Of a stretch of 64,000 bases of DNA, positions 1-22,052 are shown piece after piece; position 1 is the stretch's first letter, and every line of letters starts with the position of its first letter. The DNA is from Protea cynaroides (lineage: Eukaryota > Streptophyta > Magnoliopsida > Proteales > Proteaceae). The notes beneath the pieces were generated by a model. The model did not search any database, was not told the DNA's origin, and saw only the letters and a list, made by a program, of their open reading frames with translations. The DNA lies in the NCBI GenBank assembly GCA_028583415.1, contig CM053266.1, forward strand, positions 46,812,726-46,876,725, given 5' to 3'. The translations under genes were made by a program, and so were the position numbers.

Positions 1-508
1 CAAGGAATATGTGAACTATTGTAGTTAAAGGGCTTACTCGAAGACTTGAAAGTCAAGTGTCCTCAATCTATGACTTTGTTTTGTGAAAATAAAACAACCA
101 TCAGCATTACTCACGATTCAGTTCAGCATGATAGGACTAAGCATATTGAGGTAGATCATCACTTCATCAAAGAAAAGTTAAAAAGTGGTTAGATTCAAAT
201 TCCATTTGTCAAATCAAAAGATCAACTGGCAGACATTTTCACTAAAGGTTTACCTAGGAAACCATTTCATGTGATATTGTCCAAGTTGGGTATGCATGAT
301 ATATATGCACCAACTTGAGGGGGAGTGTCGAGTTATATAGTGGCATAATTGTATATTTATTTTTTTCTTTATTTTCCTTTCCTTAAATACTGGGATTCTG
401 GAACTCCTAGTCACTCTAGAGTTCCTGTTAGTTTGTAATCTCTCTTATTTTTCATTATAAATAAAGCAAGGATGATGTGAGGAATCTAACCAATTCTCTT
501 ATTCAACA
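1..508 (+). mobile_element. 3' end of a Ty1/copia retrotransposon: RNase H stub plus 3' LTR
   Basis: Frame 1 from base 1 reads as the end of a copia polyprotein: an RNase H segment with the block HIEVDHHFIKEKL followed by KSKDQLADIFTKGLP, which is diagnostic of copia. Two in-frame TAG stops (22-24 and 190-192) show it is dead. A polypurine tract (TTGAGGGGGAG, about 315-325) is followed by a putative 3' LTR from TGTCGAG at 326 to ...TTCAACA at 508 (183 bp, TG...CA ends). The 5' part lies off the window. The element is antisense to TIC100 and sits in its intron 5. The LTR end is inferred from the TG/CA ends only; no second LTR is visible for comparison. Confidence 0.85.
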
Positions 509-1355
509 AATAGATACCAGTTATTAGTTCTAAAACCACAAAGGCTGGTTGTAATGCATCAAAGACCAAACAGGTGAACCACCGTTAAAATTAACATAAA
601 AATTTGTCAACTGCATTTATAGTATAAGCAATGCAATTGCAGCTTCACCACCAAATAACGTATAACCACACTATATTTAGGGTCAGCCAAAATTTACATA
701 AATACAAATCCAAGGTGAGCGTTCCATTTCTATGGCTATTTGTCCCACCAAGACCTGATCCAAACTCAGAATTTGGGCAAGGTCATATGACCATCTCGAA
801 TTCAATTTGTCAGGAAATGTAATGTTTAATGCATAATTACTGCACAGTCTGCACAAAGTACTAATGTATTGTGTACTAAGAGTGTTAGGTAATAGTAAAA
901 CATGCTATTTTCGAGACTTGAACTCTAAACCTTTCAGTTAGCAAAGTAAGCTAATACCATGTCATGATACAAATAATACTATTTTCATCATATTCAAATA
1001 TTTCAAATTCATAAAACCCAGGTTAACTTCTCAAAATCCCCAAACTCAACCTGACCCATTTTTTAATTCAGATAAGTTATTCTTGTCTGAAACAGATATC
1101 ATACAAACATCTTGTCCAGACAGTAAGAAGTAATTGATCGAACAGTTGGATTAAAATTTTTTCAGTCCCAACTATATAGTTGGTTAGCTTCTTTAATATT
1201 ATGATGTTGACCATACAGATATGACCATCCAACAGATTTACCACAGTCAGTGTGTCTGATATGGCATGCGCATCACGCCTAAAAAAAAAAAGTACAGGCA
1301 AGACATAGAAGCAAAAGCAAAGCCCCTAACAACGGCTCATTCCTCCTGCACCTAC
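509..1355. other. TIC100 intron 5, partial
   Basis: Between exon 5 (ending 1356) and the copia LTR I see only AT-rich intronic sequence. No exon of TIC100 and no repeat with defined ends is recognisable here, so the next exon must lie beyond base 1. Confidence 0.6.
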
Positions 1356-11409
<10,054 letters not shown>

Positions 11410-12505
11410 GTTGTAGCTCCGCTTGCAAGAATGAGACCAGGTTTAACACTTCGACCTGAGTGAAGCCTGAACAGTAGAAGATAAGGTGCGGAGCGACAGC
11501 AGAGATACACAAAAACAGCGCCGAATGAAAGCAATCTGCAGTTTTGACGCTCTCTAGTCTGCTATCCTCGTTTTCTGAATGGACTTGCGCCTTCTTGTCC
11601 TTTGGAAGCTCCAACCCTGGGGAGGAGCCCTGGCCCACCGAGTATTGTTGGGCTCCCATTATAACCTTAACATTATCATAGGGCCCATCAAAATATGAGC
11701 CCATATGACACAAAACCCCTTAGCTCCGATTGGTTGCAAGGAAAATTAAAAATAAAAAAATAAAATTTTTAAATTTTAAAAATAATTTTTTTTTTATCAT
11801 GCACATACTATCACAAAACTATGAAATATACTCCATTATTTCATATTTATTAAAAGCAAAAAAAATGATGAGTTCAAGAGTGATCGGACTCGGGGTCCTG
11901 AGGTACATTCAAATGCTAAAGTTATATCTAAACAATTAACGATAAAAATGGACCAATTAGTAAAAAGAGAATAAACGGAATGTGAAGTAAGATAGCCAAC
12001 CGTGATGGCGTTTGAATGGCTCCAACCGTGGTTCAATGACTGGGAATTCATTCGGTGCACATATCAATATATTGGTATACATGATAAATGTACTCAGTTG
12101 GATCATGGTTGAAGAGATTAGACAACACGAGACGGTATTTTTCCAACAAATTTGCCCCCTTCCACTACTTGATTATAGTCACGTAATCCAAACGTCTTGT
12201 ACGCTATAATAATATCGGCTTGGTCGGATGATTGGTCCATAATGGTTAAACCAAGGGCTGGAGGGGGGCTCAAATTCGAATCCCTCTTGCACCTATTTCC
12301 TTCCCCACCCCGAGTAGGTAGTGTAACGGCTCCAATAGTGCAATCGTGATTGATGTCGGAGAGACCGATCGAGAGGAGACGATTTGAGAAAACAGTGACT
12401 GAGACGGAAAACTAGGAGAGCATGGAACTCGACTTGAGAAACAGAGAAGAAAGAGAAGAAGATTTTGGTGGTGAATTTAGGTTTTGTCAACGCCATAATC
12501 CCAAT
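11410..12505. promoter_or_regulatory. Head-to-head intergenic region between TIC100 and the sterol reductase remnant
   Basis: About 1.1 kb separate the TIC100 ATG (minus strand) from the ATG of the Delta14-sterol reductase remnant (plus strand). It must contain both promoters and 5' leaders. The part next to TIC100 (11410-11700) has a more balanced composition; 11730-11800 is an AT-rich low-complexity stretch. At about 12240-12300 a tRNA-like block with the B-box-like sequence ATTCGAATCCC occurs, possibly a SINE remnant. I cannot place a TATA box or start site with confidence. Confidence 0.45.
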
Positions 12506-12780
12506 ATGGAGCTCTGTAAGTAAGTACTTTCTGCTTTTACGTGAACATTTGCTCCATCTGATTCATTCAAACTTTGATATGTATGCTTGTGCTGTTACTT
12601 AGGTAGTTTAGTTGTACTTCTCTCTTTCTTCATTTACCTCGCTCTCTCTGGATCTCTTCTACCTGGCAGGATCGTTCCTGGCGTCACGCTTTCAGATGGT
12701 ACTCGACTTCATTACCGCTGCAATGGTCGGTTACTCCGTTTGTGTGTGTTCGTTTGCTTGAAGTTGATGTCCCCAACATT

Positions 12781-12784
<4 letters not shown>

Positions 12785-12848
<64 letters not shown>
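12785..12848. repeat. (CT)n microsatellite with (AC)n end
   Basis: About 25 CT units followed by ACACACACAC, immediately after exon 2 of the sterol reductase remnant, where the exon 2 donor would be expected. The expansion may have removed that donor. Confidence 0.95.
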
Positions 12849-12854
<6 letters not shown>

Positions 12855-14261
12855 CGTGCTTCTTTTGTTACCCTAGTCATCTTGTCTTTTTGTAGTACTT
12901 GTTTATTGTAGTTTTGAATCATTAAACTTTGACTTGATACAAATATTTCCTCAAGAAAAAATAATGATAATAATGAACAGATTTTGCTTTTTTGCATTTT
13001 AATGAGCATAACTATTGAAAAAGAGAGCGAGAAATTATCAGAATTCAGTGCGCAAGAGAGGAAGCTGTTAAATTTCATCTATTAAAATGTGAGTGTTATC
13101 GCGAGCATTCGAGTAATTGCATTATTAGTTTTCAGTTGGATTATCAAGTTTATTCTCATTGGCAAAAAAATCCATTAGTTTCGGTTTTAATATCTGAGCT
13201 GCCTTACTTATTTATTTATCCCAAAGCGCACAGGACTAATCAGTGATTCAACTCCAACTCAGGTTTATCTTCTGTTAGAATCTGGATTTATGATTTGTCG
13301 GTCGCTCCTTGTAGATTTATTACATGTCCATACGTCTTGCGTTGGACACTTGTGGAGCAAAAGTAGACGCTTGTTTGGACACTGCTGTATATATAATCTG
13401 GCTCAACATGGTCATGCTTTGATGTTTCTCTCTAAATTCCTATTAGATTGTTACTCCATTTCTTGCTGTACTGGCATACGATAAAATATCTGTAAATACA
13501 CATACAGCTGTGCTTTTCCCTTAGTTTGACTTACCAGGGAGTAGCTTCTGTTAAGTTTCCCTCTCAAAAGTTCAAACTTGTAAGTGGAGGGACTCTCAAG
13601 TATATAACCCACCCAATGTTCAAGATTTAACCAATGTGGGATTATTCCCAACATCCCACCCATATTAGGTGTCATAAAAAAAGTTTTTAACATAAAGAGA
13701 AAGAGAATAGAAAATTTTTCCCCATAGTCTAAGCATCAAATAATCCCAAAGTCAGGGCTCTTTCACTTTTGAAAAAGAAACCAGGCATGACCTGTTATTG
13801 AGATATTCAGATATATGTCAAATTCTCAAGCATAATGGTCAATCAGATTTACATAGTCTACTCCCCGTTTCTAGAGGGGCTTGCCATATCTGAAACTGTA
13901 TTGATCCTACCCAAAAGACTCATGTTTATCTCCATGTCCACGGGCCATAGTTGAAAACCAATACAAAGGCATCTTGCCCTAATGTTGGTGTGCTACAGTT
14001 ATAGTTAGGTTGCCTCTGTCATGATCAATTTCTAGAAAGTTTGTATATTAACAAGAGTTAGGAGATTGCCTCTTTACCAATTATTTAAATTGTTCATTAT
14101 TTGTCACAAATCACAACAACATCTGCGTCATAGTAGTATTTTATAGTGACTTTTCCATTGGACTCGGAATTTTGATGACTCTGTTCTTAATGAGAACGCA
14201 ATGGTGTGCATTCTATCAGAATTTTTGTGCAGTTGGAAAAATATTCTTGTATTGATTGCAG
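12849..14261. other. Intron-like DNA between exons 2 and 3 of the sterol reductase remnant
   Basis: AT-rich sequence without coding similarity. Around 13580-13690 it has ACCAATGTGGGATTATT and AACATCCCACCC, motifs often seen in plant LTR ends, but I cannot define element borders. Confidence 0.4.
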
Positions 14262-14760
14262 GTAATGGTTGACAGAGGACTTGAGCTGCTGTCTGCGACT
14301 TTTATATTCAGCTTTGTTGTAAGTTCAATTATATGCTTCATTATAATGAGGTAATACCTGTTAATGTGGTAGCATAGTGACAATATATAACATCATTGTA
14401 TGCATGGTCTATCTTATGTAAAATTTTCACTTAGGCTGAGCCAGTTAAAATAAACTTGACTGCTTCACTGTCAAGTACACTGTAGATATTAGACTTCCCA
14501 CTTCTAGTGCGTATAGCTCATTCTGATTATTTGTTGCTTAAGGTGCATACTTAATTTTTAAAAGAAGAGAAGAATAGCTTTCAAATATTTTAAATGTCAC
14601 TTCAGACAATGGCATATTTCTAAAGAGAGATGTTCTAGTATTCTTTAGTATGAGGATCCATCATCCCAGTCACTGTTAGAGTTGATTTGGATGTATTTAA
14701 TCAAACCAGAAGCTGCAGATGTAAAGATTATGCAGAAGATGTGGCATTACTGTACCACAC

Positions 14761-14763
<3 letters not shown>

Positions 14764-14857
<94 letters not shown>

Positions 14858-14881
14858 AGAGAGAGAGAGAGAGAGAGAGAA
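14764..14881. repeat. (TA)n(GA)n compound microsatellite
   Basis: About 45 TA units followed by about 13 GA units. The apparent open frames through it are low-complexity artefacts. Confidence 0.97.
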
Positions 14882-15021
14882 TTACTTCCATTTTGGTTGG
14901 ATTTAAGAATAAAAATCACTGATTTTGGGCTTAATTTTCCTTGGATTTTATAATAAAACCTTTTGAGAATAAAATAAATTGTTTACAGGGTACATGAATT
15001 TCACCATAAGAATAAATTTAG

Positions 15022-16686
15022 GAAAAATTATACGTATTACCCTGGACTATGGACTAATTGCACCTACCATCTACTAGTTTCTGAAAATTACACGTAACAC
15101 ACCTAATTTCATAAATGTGTAACAAAAAGGTCCATTCCATTAATGGTGTTAAGTCTAAACTTTAAAAGACAACTTTGTCCTCTTCCTTTTCCCTTTCTAC
15201 TTCTTCACAACAGGTAAAAAAAAAAAAGAATTGTATAAAGAATTGTTCTCTCTCTGATCCTTCTCTCTCTTATTACTCGTCTCCCTTTCTACTGTTGTTG
15301 TTGTATTTGTAGTTTGTAGTTTGTAGTTTGAAGTTTGTAGATAGTTGTCAAAGCACCTTCATTCATGGCAGCTTCCACGAATACTTTGAGGTTGAGATCC
15401 AGCTTGTGTGAGCCCTTTCATGCTAACCTTCGAATGCTGAAGCACTGGAGCAAGACAAAGAAGAGACCTGTCTACTCTGGCTATCCATCTTTGCCCTAAA
15501 CTCTGAATTGTTGGTTGGACCCAACTGATCAAGCCATGGAGCACTCTTTGCCATATTCAAAATTTAGATCGCCATTACGGGATCTGGAACGACGTTTCAG
15601 ATCACTTGGCGGAAAATCCTTCCTTGATCGGAAGGATTCCACTCGTGGCGCTGTAATGCTAACAGCAATCCCATGTTCTGAACTTTATATGGTTCTCTGT
15701 TTCTTGGGCGGAGGTGGTTGCAAGTAAGCTTCTTGTTCTCCCAATTTCTTCTCATCTTGAACTTCAATTTTACTCAAGGGCTTGTGGGTGTTCGGTCAAT
15801 CCATTGTTACCTGAGTTTCTTCTTCAGACAAGAATTCCAGAAAATTCGAAGGGTCTTAGAACCTCGCGGTTCCAATACAGTGCAGCACTTCAAGAAAGAA
15901 GCACCTTTATAAAGCTTCCTTCAATCGGACCTCCCACAACGGCCATGAATTCTGCTGGATCACTCAAGAAGAAGTCGTCCAATTCCTTCTTAGCTCAATT
16001 GGTGTCTTCTCTCCAATCCATGGCTTCTCCATTGAATCTCTTAGCATCGTCGGCACCAAAAATGGCTTCCTCAAGAATCCCACTTACCTAGTCTTTTTTT
16101 TCTTCTTAAATTTATACTCATCTCGCATTTGGGTCTGAAATTTATCCGTGCGTGTTGAATTTGCTGGCTTCAAATGATATTTGCAGTGATCACGGCCTTG
16201 AATGACGAAAACGGCTATCAAATTGCAGAGAGAGAGGCCCACAGCGACCGACCATTCATTTTGCGATTTGCTTAAGCTTGTCTGTTTCATCTTTCATCTT
16301 CAAATGGATCTGAACATGCCAAAATAAAGAAAAACGTTGCCGGATTCGATGTTGGCCGGAGGAAGTCCACTTCGGTCTAAAGTCGTCGTCATCGGAGTGG
16401 CTGTAGAAGGAATTGTTGTTGAAGTAGAAGATGTTGAGGGAGAAGCTGCTGTTGAAGGCAAAGATTATTCTTTTTCGCGAAATAGAAAAAGAGAAAGGTG
16501 AAGGGTTTTTTTCATCCTTAAAATTTTAGAACAATCTGACATCACCAACAGATTTAACACCGTTAACAGAATGGACCATTTTGTTACATGTTTTTGAAAT
16601 TAGGGGTGGTATGTGTGATTCTCAAAAACTAGTGGATGGTAGATGTAATTAGTCCAGAGTCCGGGGGTAGTATGTGTAATTTATTG
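15022..16686. mobile_element. Non-autonomous element with long (about 130 bp) terminal inverted repeats, Mutator-like
   Basis: The left end (AAATTATACGTATTACC, ...GGACTATGGACTAATTGCA..., ACCATCTACTAGTTTCTGA, ...TTAATGGTGTTAA) is repeated in inverted orientation at the right end (AAATTACACATACTACC, ...GGACTCTGGACTAATTACA..., ACCATCCACTAGTTTTTGA, ...TTAACGGTGTTAA). The match covers about 130 bp at roughly 85 percent by eye. Long inverted repeats of this kind suit Mutator-like elements. No transposase is visible. The interior (15359-16450) has a base composition and short open stretches (MAASTNTLRLRSSLCEPFHA at 15365; a 125-codon frame at 15714-16091) that look like fragments of host genes, which would make it Pack-MULE-like. 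I do not recognise the donor genes. A clear 9-bp target duplication is not found, so the borders are approximate. Confidence 0.7.
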
Positions 16687-18841
16687 GTTGTAAGCTAGTA
16701 TCGGTTTTGATGATTTTACTCAGGCAGAATAAGGAAACCAATGTTTCAGATTGGTTAGAATTGTTGTTTATCAGAGATTTCAGGATGTATATATTTTTTT
16801 CATTATGTGATTGTATGTTCAATAATCTAATGATACCTTATGGAGCTAGAAGCTTGTTTACTCCAGGGTTTTAGGGATCGGCTCAGATTGGCCAGGGCAA
16901 ATCCCGTGCAGCACCCCGACTCGGCAAGGGTGAATTGGGAAAAAGGTGACGTGTCAGCCGACTTCAAAGGATTTTCTGGCCAATTCAGTCTGATCCTACT
17001 CAGGATCGGCTGATCCGTCCTCCGAGTCCATGCACTTGAACCTTGGTTTACTCCAATTCTCTTTTTTTGCCTGCATCAGTGATCACACTGAAGCCTTATG
17101 ATTTAAGCATCCCTTAGTGGTTTTATCTTGTTTTTACACCCTCTCTTGCCTCTTCATTCACAAGGTGTGTCATCACACAACGACATACCTTATAAGGCTC
17201 TTCTAGTTTGCATGGCTATGATGCATATTGATTGTCTCTCTCTAGGAAACTAGGAGGTTAACATAAGTGAAGTGGAAAGGGAGAAGGATGTCAAGCAATC
17301 GTAAAAGGTCTAAATCATTGAAACAAAGCATGCTTACAAGTGACAGCTGGTCTTTGGACCAACTAAAATAGAGTTTTAACCTGGTCACACTCGAGTTCAA
17401 ATTTTGTTTGATTGAGGATCATCCAAAATAAGTGATTGATACCGAGCAATTCTTTGTTGAGTGGCTTCTAGTTCCCTAGATTCTGGATTGTGTCGACTAA
17501 CTCAACAGTCAAACTTTTACCATTTGACAAGCAGGATGTGCCACCGAGGCAGCGAGGCCCAAGTAGTATGTGGTTAAATTAGTTGGTGTTGGTGGGTCAC
17601 AAATTGAAGTCGACGCCTTTGTTTGAGGCTATCTGTGATTAACTTTATTTCATTGGGAATTTTCGACGTAAACTTGTGAAAGGGAATAAGTTCAGTAGCT
17701 TATAGTTTGTTTTAGACAGTCTTAGTGTCTTGAGCTTGTTTGGGTTAATTTGGTAGCATTATGAGTGTTAATGTTCTTCTAAATGAATAGTGTCAATGGT
17801 GTTTGCGAAGACAAAAGTCTCTGTTTCTACAATACTGGTATAGCCAGCTTGTTTGGCTCAGGTTTCTTTGCTTTTCAGAACTGACCCCAAAATATGTCTT
17901 GGATCCTTTTGATTTTAACTTTTAACATAGCTTGTTTATCAATACTGAAGCATCCCACCATTTATTTTATCTTAAAAATGGGGTAAGAACAACAGTGGTG
18001 CTGGATATGTGGGGAATTGAAACCCACATGCTAAAACATCTAAAGAGATTTGAACCCAGACCCTAACAAGTTAAACCAATTCAGAAGAACTTCAGTGGGC
18101 TAGGCTGACCTATTGTTTAGCCCTACTACAAGTCTACAACTTGAGGTGTGCTTGTTTTTCCAGCTGTTCTTTGATACTTCTTCATAATAGATTTCCTTAA
18201 TTTTAAATATATTTGCTTTTGAGTCCTTTGCAAAATATCTGGGAACCTTTTTATACTCTCTTAGTTAAGGCCTTTTCAGATCTTGTATCTTCTCTCTAAT
18301 TATCTCTACCCATTGCCTATGTTTGAGATTAATGAAACGTGAATCTCAAGGAGCATGACTATATAGACCTAGGAAGGATGCCCTCACAGCTCAAATATGA
18401 ATCTGAATGCTGGTGCAAAGCTTTTTTTTTTTTTTTTTGGGGGGGGGGGGGGGGGGGAGAAGTGCAATTGAGTAAAATCATTGTTCCATTTTCCTTGACA
18501 CTTTCTACTGGTTACATTTGAATTTGAATTAGCATGTTAGTGACAGGTTGAATAACCTCTGCACGGCGAGTGGCTGCATGTTATATGTCCTGAGTTGGCT
18601 GCTAGGTAAGCCATTTATTGTCTATAATGATGAGTGTTACCTCTTTGAAAGGTTCACATTCCATAAACCAGACTTTGTTCAATGAGCCCTTAGTTGCATC
18701 AATCACATATCTGGAAACTGTTATAGCCATTTACATGAATCAGCATTCAGCAGATGATTTAGGGTGGCTTGCCTGAGTTTCATCCGTGTTATGGCTTTCT
18801 ATAAAGTTCAGAACGCATCATCTCCAATCTCTTTGTGGCAG
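16687..18841. other. Non-coding stretch where the middle sterol reductase exons would be expected
   Basis: I see no sterol reductase exon here. A (T)17(G)19 tract occupies 18422-18457. A GC-richer segment at 16865-17045 (GGATCGGCTCAGATTGGCC, GGATCGGCTGATCCGTCC) resembles a repeat but lacks clear ends. Confidence 0.45.
18422..18457. repeat. (T)17(G)19 tract
   Basis: A homopolymer T run joined directly to a G run. The G run can form G-quadruplex-like structures and its exact length is open to sequencing error. Confidence 0.95.
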
Positions 18842-20904
18842 GGGACTTTCAAGGCACTGCAATTACTTGGGGGACATGCTGAAAGCTCCATCTGTTAGTC
18901 TACCTTGCAGGATCAGCAGGTAATTTGCTGTTGTTTTTTACTGCATAGTAACCATAATCAATGCTGCTAATATCACCCATCTTTGCAGTTCCCCAGTTTC
19001 ATACTTCTATCCTGTCTACTTTCTTACCCTGCTGATATGGAGAGAGAGAGAGAGAGAGAGAGAGTAGATGAAATTCGGTGTGCATAGAAGTGTAAAAACT
19101 CTCGACAGAATATTGCAAGCTTGTTCCATGGAGGATACTATCATATGTTTATTAAAGATGCTGAATGGTCCCATATTTCATCAAACACGTGTCTTGCCTT
19201 ACCAGGTGCATTACATGTATCTTTTTACATCCATCTGGGTCCTTGGGCAAGCTGCATGCTTTTTTCCAACTATAACATAGCTTTGTGGCCTTCCATCTTG
19301 ACTGTGACATGCAGAGTAGATGATAAAAACAAGTAGAAAACACTGAACTAGTGGTATATCTTGACATCATTAATCCAATCTGCAGTTTTGAGTCGGTCTC
19401 TTTTTGTATGGATTCCCTTAGTAGTTGCAGTATTTGTATCCCTCCTCCACTCCCACTCCCCCTACAAATAACAAAATAAGGGATAAATTTTGGATAGTGT
19501 AAAAGACCATTTTCAACATTTCCTTTGGAGCAAAAAAGTTGATTATATATCTATATCAGAGGACTATTTTCCCATCTTCGGATGGTCACAACCACTGAGA
19601 GTACAAACATCTTCAGGAGAATCCCACTTCTTAATGGGGTGGAACCCTGGCGAATGGTGACAACTTACCGGACAAGCATGCGGTGCTACCCTTATCTTCC
19701 ATTCCTCTCATTCGAGAGTGACTGAAAAAGTTAAAAAGTCATTTCAAAGCCCTGAGTGGAAGTTGAAGTGGTGGTCATGAACTTTCATGGTAATTTTAAG
19801 GTGTGCTTTCTTCATGTTTCTCCGTGCCCACAGTTTCTTATTAGTAAATCTCAAGCTCATGGTGGTTTTAATCTTATGGTGATACTACAGGACATTAGAG
19901 TTTGTGAGAACGTAGCCAGTCGATTGGGATGCATAATGGGTCAGGGCCTGCAATGATTATCCAATTTCTCATGCTCAGCCTATTGAGCACGAAACCATCT
20001 GTTCTGTGCTTGGTTTCCTGAGTTTTTTTTGGGGATTTAGTGATGATTCCTTACCCTTCAGATGAAAATGTCCAATCATTTTGTAATTGGTAAATTTTGC
20101 CTCAGTAAATCTCTTCTTTGCGCTATAAAAAAAGGTGCACCTAGTGCATAATGGGTGCGGGCCTGGGGAAGGATTTATTTACTCCGTCTTACATACCCTC
20201 GTTTTGCCGCGGAAAGGCTGTTAGCATCGGTTTACAATGGAACAAACTAACTGTTACGTTGAGGCCCTCCCTCTGGCATCCGAGGTTCTAATGCCAATCT
20301 AACATGATGAAACCATGTCCTTAACGGCGACGTTTTAATTATTGTTGCAGTTGGTCTGTCATCAACAGAGTTGGTGGCTAATATCTCCTGGTTTCATGGC
20401 CATCCGTGTTTCTTGTCATGATATAGATTCTAGGTAAACTCTTATGTTAAGATGGCAATGTTCCTTGAAAGAAAACGACAACGTGAGACAGGTGAAGATG
20501 TGGTGCAGGTTCAACTGGTGAAGTGTTCATACCCACCTACTTAAGCCATGGTATGGGCCATATGGCATGCTAATGTCTAATAGATCTCAGGTGCAACCGT
20601 ACGTGTTGGACCCGGCAAATTATCTGGACATGAATAATGAAAGGCCTACTATTCAAAATTACAAATTACCCTCTCACAGGTATAAGTGTCAAACACTGGG
20701 GGTGTAAACTGTAGTGAGGGTGACTAACACTTGAAGGCTTGAAAGGACTACTGGACAAACATTAATGGTGCTGATACAAACGTATGACTCCACCTTGATG
20801 AACTTTAGCAACTCATCCATGTTGTTTCTTTCAACAAACTTTAATAAAAAAAGCCCCATCTGTCTCTCTCTGGGGACCTTTTTTGCAATAGTAAAAGGTT
20901 CGGG

Positions 20905-21165
20905 TTGTTAGAGTTCGAGTCTTAAGGGCGGTCACTTTGTGGAAAAATGCCAAAAATTAGGGTCGACTCCAAACTCGCCCTTTCAAGTACACTGCATAAG
21001 GGGGAAGACTAGTGTTTGAGTCTTGAGGGTGACCACTTTGTGTAAAAATACCAAAGATTAAGACCGACTCCAAACTCAACCCTCTGCAGACACTGCGGAT
21101 GAACTTAAGGGTTTGAGTCTTGACAGCAGTCATTTTGGGACCGACTCAAGACTCGCTCCTTGGAG
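20905..21165. repeat. Three imperfect tandem repeats of about 105 bp
   Basis: Units start near 20905, 21010 and 21107 with GAGTTCGAGTCTTAAGGG, TGTTTGAGTCTTGAGGG and GGTTTGAGTCTTGACAG. Each continues CACTTTGTG (or CATTTTG) ... CGACTCCAAACTC or ACGACTCAAGACTC-like sequence. The GTTCGAGTC core resembles a tRNA B box, so they may be degenerate tRNA-related repeats. Confidence 0.65.
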
Positions 21166-22052
21166 ATCACTATATAAGCAGGACCAGTACTGGGTGATGG
21201 CCATTTTATGTTTGTTTCTGTACACAAAATACAAGAAAACAGCATAAAGAAGTGGGACTCTAGGACTTCTCTTGGCTCTCTACTTACTACCTTTTTTTTT
21301 TTTTTTCTCCCTCTCATAATGCATGGAAATATATGTTAGTGAGAAGAGCAAAAAGAAACAACATCAATGCTTCCATTCATTGACAGACTTTACCTAACAA
21401 TCACTGCAATTCTTAGAGCCTCACAAATGAATGGATGGTGGTCCCGTTCAAAGCTTTTATGCATATATATGGGTGGGCTTGTGGGACTCCATTTGATGTT
21501 TGCTTTCAATGAATGGTCTCCGTAATCTCATAGGTTGTGCTTTCCATGACATGCAAATCCCCAAAAGCTTCATATTTTATTTGTGCTGCCACATCTTTTT
21601 GTATGATACGCATCAATTGAATTGGTGTGTCTTTACAACTTTGTTTTCTTTTCCAAAAGTTCAATATTACTTCTTAATGGAGTAAGTTCTGATACTTATT
21701 TTATTTTTATATAAAACCTGGTTCTATATGCATAGGCCATGTACGTTGATGTATCAGATGCTTTGTGAGGCATAAATGTTATTATATACGCCTCTTTCTT
21801 CCTCATCCGCTGGTTGAAGCCATGGCTGTGTACATGCATAAATCCTCTTTTTCTTTGGAGTTTTGGATAAGTTAAGTCAGAATCAGTATCAAATCGTTCT
21901 GACCCTCCACTTTCCCCCTTTTCTTATATTGGATTTTCCTTTTCTTCTTTTTAGGTTTTTGGGTGGGTGAAGTAGAAAATGAAGCCCCTTAAAAGGGCTG
22001 CTTCTGTCCTTCAATTGATCTTTTATATTTTTTTCAAGTAATTCAATTGTTT

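Larger units (their letters stand above)
12506..19155 (+). pseudogene. FK: Delta(14)-sterol reductase (FACKEL/HYD2) gene remnant lacking the middle exons
   Basis: Sterol C-14 reductase acts in the ER membrane in plant sterol synthesis. Recognisable exons in order: 12506-12515 (MEL plus one base, donor GTAAGTAAG); 12603 to about 12780 (CSLVVLLSFFIYLALSGSLL, RIVPGVTLSDGTRLHYRCNG); 14262-14318 (VMVDRGLELLSATFIFSFV, both splice sites intact); 18842-18919 (GLSRHCNYLGDMLKAPSVSL); 18989-19155 (SPVSYFYPVYFLTLLIW, then an expanded GA tract, then in another frame YCKL-WRIL-YVY and the final TAA). The exons encoding the central membrane core, about half the protein, are not found between 14319 and 18841. 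In the last exon the codons for an Arg/Glu-rich stretch became a (GA)n microsatellite that shifts the frame, and a GAG-to-TAG change follows (RCA then stop). The retained introns show a DNA-level gene copy, not a retrocopy. A truncated transcript is conceivable; a working reductase is not. Confidence 0.85.

Noticed and set aside
12240..12300. tRNA gene
   Set aside because: A B-box-like ATTCGAATCCC is present but no cloverleaf or acceptor stem can be drawn by eye; a degenerate SINE piece is more likely.
14682..14953. Three open frames through (TA)n(GA)n
   Set aside because: Simple-sequence artefacts on both strands.
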